A DNA stretch of 64,000 bases from Alkanindiges hydrocarboniclasticus (GTDB lineage Bacteria; Pseudomonadota; Gammaproteobacteria; Pseudomonadales; Moraxellaceae): positions 1 to 64,000 of the forward strand of contig NZ_MLCN01000014.1 of NCBI RefSeq assembly GCF_001982605.1, written 5' to 3'. Positions within the stretch are counted from its first letter, which is position 1; every line of letters starts with the position of its first letter. A program made the position numbers and the translations under genes. The notes under the pieces were generated by a model. That model was not told the DNA's origin. It worked only from the letters and a program-made list of their open reading frames with translations, and did not search any database. Of this stretch, positions 59,524 to 64,000 are shown piece by piece.

Positions 59524-60465
59524 ATGAATGAATTTGCCCTAATCCAGCACTATTTTAAGCACGCCGCTTTAGCCGCACAAAATGAACCGGCCAATGGCGT
59601 TGTGCTGGGTATTGGAGATGATGCTGCCATTGTGCAGCCGCCCGCCAACCAGCAGTTGGTCATTACCAGCGATACGCTAGTGGCAGGCCGGCATTTTCCG
59701 GAAAACACCGCAGCCCATGCCATTGGCTGGAAGTCTGCTGCTGTTAATTTATCCGATATTGCGGCCATGGGCGCGCGCCCGTATGCCGTGCTGCTGGCTA
59801 TTAGTCTGCCGCAAGTTGACCCGGACTGGCTGGCACAGTTTAGTCAGGGTTTTTTTGCATGCTGTGCGCCTGAGCAGGTTCAATTGATTGGTGGTGATAC
59901 CACCAGAAGCAACCTGCTGAGTATAACGGTTACGGCTCTGGGCTGGGTAGAACAGGGCAAGGCCATCCGCCGTGATGGGGCAAAGCCCGGTGATCTGGTG
60001 CTGGTATCCAATACGGTGGGCGATGCAGCCTATGCGCTTCATCAGCCAAACAGTGATGTGCAGGCCCGTCTGGACTATCCGCAGCCGCAAAACCGTCTGG
60101 GCATGGCTTTAAGCGGCTATGCCAGCAGCATGCTGGATGTGTCGGATGGGCTGGCACAGGATCTGGGCCATATTCTTGCGGCAAGCCATGTGGCTGCTAC
60201 AGTGCAGCTGGAAAACCTGCCGTTGTCATCAACCTTGCAGCAATTGCCGGCACAACAGGCATGGCAGCTGGCCCTTACCGGCGGTGATGATTACGAGCTG
60301 TGTTTTACCATGGCGCCGAAGCGCTTTGATCAATTTTGCCAGCGCTATGCCGGACAGTTTCAGTTGCAGGTTATTGGGCATATTACCCAAGGCACAGGCC
60401 TTACCCTATGGCATCAGCAGCAACCTTATGACATGAATTTACAAGGATACCAGCACTTTGACTAA
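59524..60465 (+). CDS. thiL: Thiamine-monophosphate kinase
   Basis: Phosphorylates thiamine phosphate to the active diphosphate. The 313-residue protein starts MNEFALIQHYF and has GIGDDAAIVQPP, SDTLVAGRHF, NLSDIAAMGARP, GGDTTRS and DVSDGLAQDLGHI, the PurM-like ATP-binding set. ATG 59524 matches the family start; a GTG six codons earlier is in frame. Its 3' end overlaps pgpA by 8 bp. Confidence 0.94.
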   Translation: MNEFALIQHYFKHAALAAQNEPANGVVLGIGDDAAIVQPPANQQLVITSDTLVAGRHFPENTAAHAIGWKSAAVNLSDIAAMGARPYAVLLAISLPQVDPDWLAQFSQGFFACCAPEQVQLIGGDTTRSNLLSITVTALGWVEQGKAIRRDGAKPGDLVLVSNTVGDAAYALHQPNSDVQARLDYPQPQNRLGMALSGYASSMLDVSDGLAQDLGHILAASHVAATVQLENLPLSSTLQQLPAQQAWQLALTGGDDYELCFTMAPKRFDQFCQRYAGQFQLQVIGHITQGTGLTLWHQQQPYDMNLQGYQHFD

Positions 60466-60991
60466 GCAGCCCGCGCAAAAAATTGCCGTGGATTTTCGCC
60501 AGCTTTCCGTACTGGACAAGATTTTATACAGTCTGGGGGTGGGCTTGGGTTCTGGTCTGGCACCCAAGGCGCCGGGCACCGTGGCGTCTTTCATGGTGCT
60601 GTTTTTGGCCCCGCTGTGGCTATGGCTAGGTATAGGTGCCACTATTATTAGCATTGTTTTTATGACGGTGCTGGGCGTGTGGATTTGTGACCGCACCGCC
60701 GACATTATGCAGGTGCATGATGATGCGCGTATTGTCTGGGATGAGTTTGCCGGTCAGAGCATTGTATTGCTGCCACTGATGGCACTTAACCAGATGCACT
60801 GGCTGGGCATACTGGTGGCATTTGGCCTGTTTCGCCTGTTTGATATCTGGAAACCGTGGCCAATCCGTTATGCAGATCATCAGTTAACGGGCGGTTTTGG
60901 CATTATGGTTGACGATATTTTGGCAGGAATCATTGCTGCTGCGGTATTATACGCCGGATTAATCATGGTAATTGATTATCCGGGAATCTAA
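60458..60991 (+). CDS. pgpA: Phosphatidylglycerophosphatase A
   Basis: Inner-membrane phosphatase of phosphatidylglycerol synthesis. The 177-residue protein has GSGLAPKAPGTVASF near residues 31-45, DDARIVWDEFAGQSI, FRLFDIWKPWPIRYADH and GGFGIMVDDILAG. The start is TTG 60458, overlapping the thiL stop. That makes thiL-pgpA a coupled pair. Confidence 0.94.
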   Translation: MTKQPAQKIAVDFRQLSVLDKILYSLGVGLGSGLAPKAPGTVASFMVLFLAPLWLWLGIGATIISIVFMTVLGVWICDRTADIMQVHDDARIVWDEFAGQSIVLLPLMALNQMHWLGILVAFGLFRLFDIWKPWPIRYADHQLTGGFGIMVDDILAGIIAAAVLYAGLIMVIDYPGI

Positions 60992-61027
60992 GAGTTTGGG
61001 ATACACAGGTTTAGGGTTTAAACAACA

Positions 61028-62389
61028 ATGACATTATCAGTAATTATTCTCGCTGCGGGTAAAGGCACACGCATGAATTCGCGCCTGCCCAAAGTATTGC
61101 AGCCGCTGGCCGGACAGCCATTACTGGGCCATGTATTTGCCCAGGCCAGCCGTTTACAGGCAGAACGGGTGATTACCGTAATTGGCCATGGCAGTGCGCA
61201 TGTCAAAGCCACATTTAGCCAGCAGGCCGTGGACTGGGTAGAACAAACCGAGCAACTGGGAACCGGGCATGCCGTGCAGGTCACGCTGCCGGTATTGCCA
61301 GCCACCGGCCAGAGCCTGATTTTATATGGTGACGTACCGCTTATTCGTGCCGAGACCCTACAGCAGTTGCAGGAAGCAGCCAGTGGCGGTATTGCCATGA
61401 TGACCCTAACAGTGGCTAACCCCGCTGGTTACGGCCGTATAGTACGCAAGGATGGCAAAATCCAGCGCATTGTGGAGCATAAGGACGCTAGCGCGCAGGA
61501 ACGCGAGATTACTGAAATCAACACTGGCATTTACTGTGTGGACAATGCCTGTCTGCATCGCTGGTTGCCCAAGCTGTCCAATAATAATGTGCAGGGCGAA
61601 TATTATTTAACGGATATTGTGGAAATGGCGGTGGCTGACGGGCTGGAAATTGGCAGTGTGCAGCCCGAATATGAGTTTGAAGTGGAAGGCGTGAACGATC
61701 GCCTGCAACTGGCAGCACTGGAACGCCGTTATCAGGCCTATCAGGCCGAACAATTGCTTAAAGCCGGTGTTACCCTCACTGATCCGGCCCGCTTTGAATT
61801 GCGCGGTAACCTGAGTACTGGTCAGGATGTGCGCATTGATGTCAACGTGATCATTGAAGGCGATTGCCATTTGGATGATGGCGTGCAGATTGGTGCAGGC
61901 TGTATCCTGAAAAATGCCAGAATTGGGGCTGGTACGGTGATTTTGCCGTATAGCATTCTGGATGATGTGGTGGTGGGCAGTAATGCGCATATTGGCCCAT
62001 TTGCCCGCTTGCGTCCCGGCACGGCACTTGCAGATGAAGTCCACGTTGGCAATTTTGTGGAAATCAAGAATTCACAGGTGGGTCAGGGCAGCAAGGCCAA
62101 TCATCTGGCGTATGTCGGCGATGCCATCATTGGTAGCGGCAGCAATATTGGTGCAGGCACCATTACCTGCAATTACGATGGCGCCAACAAGCACAAGACC
62201 ATTATTGGTGACAAGGCCTTTATTGGTTCAAATTCTTCGCTGGTGGCACCCGTGCAGATTGGCCATGGGGCCACGGTTGGCGCAGGTTCTGTAGTCACCA
62301 AAGACGTCCCGGAGACTGCACTGGCTGTTGCGCGCGGGCAGCAACGCAATATTGAAAATTATCAACGTCCCGTTAAAAACCCTACTTAA
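61028..62389 (+). CDS. glmU: Bifunctional UDP-N-acetylglucosamine pyrophosphorylase / glucosamine-1-phosphate N-acetyltransferase
   Basis: Makes UDP-GlcNAc for peptidoglycan and LPS. The 453-residue protein has the uridyltransferase loop [20 protein letters not shown] (residues 8-27), [15 protein letters not shown], and a left-handed beta-helix acetyltransferase domain (about 250-450) with repeats such as [28 protein letters not shown] and [13 protein letters not shown]. It directly precedes glmS, the gene for an earlier step of the same pathway. Confidence 0.97.
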   Translation: MTLSVIILAAGKGTRMNSRLPKVLQPLAGQPLLGHVFAQASRLQAERVITVIGHGSAHVKATFSQQAVDWVEQTEQLGTGHAVQVTLPVLPATGQSLILYGDVPLIRAETLQQLQEAASGGIAMMTLTVANPAGYGRIVRKDGKIQRIVEHKDASAQEREITEINTGIYCVDNACLHRWLPKLSNNNVQGEYYLTDIVEMAVADGLEIGSVQPEYEFEVEGVNDRLQLAALERRYQAYQAEQLLKAGVTLTDPARFELRGNLSTGQDVRIDVNVIIEGDCHLDDGVQIGAGCILKNARIGAGTVILPYSILDDVVVGSNAHIGPFARLRPGTALADEVHVGNFVEIKNSQVGQGSKANHLAYVGDAIIGSGSNIGAGTITCNYDGANKHKTIIGDKAFIGSNSSLVAPVQIGHGATVGAGSVVTKDVPETALAVARGQQRNIENYQRPVKNPT

Positions 62390-62404
62390 GAAAAGGTAAA
62401 AGCT

Positions 62405-64000
62405 ATGTGTGGTATTGTTGGGGGAATTGCAGAGCGTCATCTGGCTGCTGTATTGATTGAAGGCTTAAAAAAGCTGGAATACCGTGGTTACGACTCTGCC
62501 GGGGTGGCGTTGCTGGAAAACGGCCAAATTGCACGCGCGCGGGAAGCAGGTAAGGTAGCCCTGCTGGAAGCCAGTGTTAAAATATCAAAAATAGATGGGA
62601 GCATTGGCATTGCCCACACCCGCTGGGCCACGCATGGCAAGCCTACGCAGGACAATGCCCATCCGCACATGTCGGGTGATGTGGCGGTGGTGCATAACGG
62701 GATTATTGAAAACTATCAGGAACTTAAAGCCGAGCTTGAACAGGCGGGCTATGTGTTTTTGTCCCAAACTGATAGCGAAGTGGTGGCGCATCTGGTGCAT
62801 CAGGCACTACAGCAGCAAAACAACCTGCTTAAGGCGGTACAGGCCATTGTGCCGCGCCTGCATGGGGCTTATGCACTGGGCATTATTGATGCCAACCATC
62901 CGGATGAACTGATTGCCGTGCGTCAGGGTTCGCCACTGGTACTGGGGCTTGGCATTGGCGAGAACTTTATTGGTTCCGACCAGTTGGCGCTGCTGCCGGT
63001 AACCAACCGTTTTATTTATCTGGAAGAAGGCGACATTGTGCGCCTGACCCGTAGCGATATTGAAATTTATCATCAGGGCGAATTGGTCAGCCGTGCCGTG
63101 AATGAGCTGGACATTAGTGTCAGCAGTAGCGACAAGGGCGGCTTTAAGCATTATATGCTCAAGGAAATCTATGAGCAGCCGGATGCCATTCAGCACACCC
63201 TGTCGGTGGGACTGGATCATGACCAGTTAAAAGATGATTTTTTAAGCAGTGGCAATGCTGTGTTGCCAGCTATTCAGCATGTGCAGATTATTGCCTGCGG
63301 GACCAGTTACCATGCCGGCATGGTGGCCAAATACTGGTGCGAACAACTGATAGGCCTGTCCTGTCAGGTGGAAATTGCCAGTGAATTCCGCTATCGCAGT
63401 CCGGTGGTGCTGAACAACACGCTGTTTATTTATATTTCCCAGTCGGGTGAAACCGCAGACACCTTGGCAGCCCTGCGCGATATTGACAAGCGCGCTGCAG
63501 CAGCCCAGAAAAATATTGTCTCACTGGCGCTGTGTAATGTACCAACCTCATCGCTGGTACGCGAAACCGACCTGCATTTACTGACCCAGGCCGGGCCGGA
63601 AATTGGCGTGGCTTCTACCAAGGCCTTTACCACCCAACTGGCCGCCTTAATGCTGCTGGTGTTAAAGCTGGGCAAGATTAACGGCACACTGGATGACGCA
63701 CAGGAACAGGAACTGGTACAGGCCCTGTGGCAAACGCCCAAGATTATTAACCAGTGTCTGGCGCTGGACAAGGACATTGAAGCCATGTCGCGCCAGTTTG
63801 TGGAAAAACGCCACACGCTGTTTTTAGGTCGTGGCACGCAATACCCGATTGCACTGGAAGGGGCGCTCAAGCTCAAAGAAATTTCCTACATTCATGCCGA
63901 AGGCTATGCGGCGGGTGAGTTAAAGCACGGCCCGCTGGCACTGGTGGACAATGACATGCCAGTAGTAGTGCTGGCCGCCAATGACTTTATGCTGGACAAG
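62405..64000 (+). CDS. glmS: Glutamine--fructose-6-phosphate aminotransferase, 3' end outside the window
   Basis: First step of amino-sugar synthesis. MCGIVGGIAERH gives the nucleophile Cys2 of the glutaminase domain; RWATHGKPTQDNAHPH and HNGIIENYQELK follow. The isomerase half has two SIS domains (ACGTSYHAGMVAKYW, YISQSGETADTLAAL, TKAFTTQLAAL). A total of 532 codons are visible without a stop; the gene runs off the right edge (family length about 610). It lies 15 bp after glmU, so the two probably form an operon. Confidence 0.96.
   Translation, partial: MCGIVGGIAERHLAAVLIEGLKKLEYRGYDSAGVALLENGQIARAREAGKVALLEASVKISKIDGSIGIAHTRWATHGKPTQDNAHPHMSGDVAVVHNGIIENYQELKAELEQAGYVFLSQTDSEVVAHLVHQALQQQNNLLKAVQAIVPRLHGAYALGIIDANHPDELIAVRQGSPLVLGLGIGENFIGSDQLALLPVTNRFIYLEEGDIVRLTRSDIEIYHQGELVSRAVNELDISVSSSDKGGFKHYMLKEIYEQPDAIQHTLSVGLDHDQLKDDFLSSGNAVLPAIQHVQIIACGTSYHAGMVAKYWCEQLIGLSCQVEIASEFRYRSPVVLNNTLFIYISQSGETADTLAALRDIDKRAAAAQKNIVSLALCNVPTSSLVRETDLHLLTQAGPEIGVASTKAFTTQLAALMLLVLKLGKINGTLDDAQEQELVQALWQTPKIINQCLALDKDIEAMSRQFVEKRHTLFLGRGTQYPIALEGALKLKEISYIHAEGYAAGELKHGPLALVDNDMPVVVLAANDFMLDK

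Overview
The window is a piece of a gammaproteobacterial chromosome around the replication origin, most likely from the Moraxellaceae (Acinetobacter/Alkanindiges-like). The evidence is the gene order gyrB-recF-dnaN-dnaA | oriC | rpmH-rnpA-yidD-yidC-mnmE, a KMSKS-type tyrS next to anmK and to a ribosomal RNA promoter region, and several protein families common in Acinetobacter relatives (DUF4850, DUF4142, a tandem pair of DUF6091-like solute-binding proteins). No species can be named from sequence reading alone.

Layout. 1-0.6 kb: the tandem P1/P2 promoter region and leader of an rRNA operon that runs off the left edge. 0.6-7.2 kb: tyrS, anmK, a small membrane protein, a metal-dependent hydrolase-like protein, erpA and two tandem paralogous periplasmic proteins. 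7.5-10.1 kb: an ABC-F ATPase and a CinA/PncC-like protein. 10.3-21.6 kb: the origin block, with oriC at 16.6-17.4 kb carrying five perfect DnaA boxes; the replication genes run left and the rpmH-mnmE block runs right. 21.7-27.8 kb: envelope and transport genes (DUF4142 lipoprotein, GlsB-like protein, NCS2 purine permease, mpl, DUF486/DMT protein, DUF4349 lipoprotein). 28-31.8 kb: a broken EF-hand gene, purEK, then 1.2 kb without an intact gene. That gap holds a candidate small RNA, a decayed GFA-domain gene, a REP-like element, and an oriC-like AT-rich palindrome array with two perfect DnaA boxes. 31.8-37.8 kb: a nucleotidyltransferase, an MltB-type lytic transglycosylase, a DUF4850 protein, a DUF815 ATPase flanked by two parS sites, a matrixin-like protease and an LprI-like protein. 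38-40.9 kb: dnaK and grpE with heat-shock-like promoters. 41-48.9 kb: YceI, a nitroreductase, a CocE-like hydrolase, a rhodanese-psd pair, dtd, an EamA transporter, a Uma2 protein and a DUF1622 protein. 48.8-51.5 kb: bioF, bioB and an SCP2-domain protein. 52.7-56.4 kb: serB divergent from an AhpA/YtjB-like protein, then a manganese-riboswitch-controlled UPF0016/GDT1 exporter. 56.7-64 kb: riboflavin genes (ribB with a degenerate GTP cyclohydrolase II domain, ribH), nusB, a roadblock-like protein, thiL, pgpA, glmU and the start of glmS.

Connected functions. Six parS (ParB-binding) sites between 9.5 and 48.9 kb, together with oriC, make this the chromosome's segregation and initiation zone; parA and parB themselves are not in the window. 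glmU, glmS and mpl feed peptidoglycan synthesis, and anmK and the transglycosylase serve its turnover and recycling. The ribB/ribH/nusB/thiL/pgpA order is the common proteobacterial cluster. The observations most worth following up are the oriC-like array at 31.3-31.8 kb, the candidate small RNA after purK, the Mn riboswitch, and the EF-hand gene broken by one stop codon.
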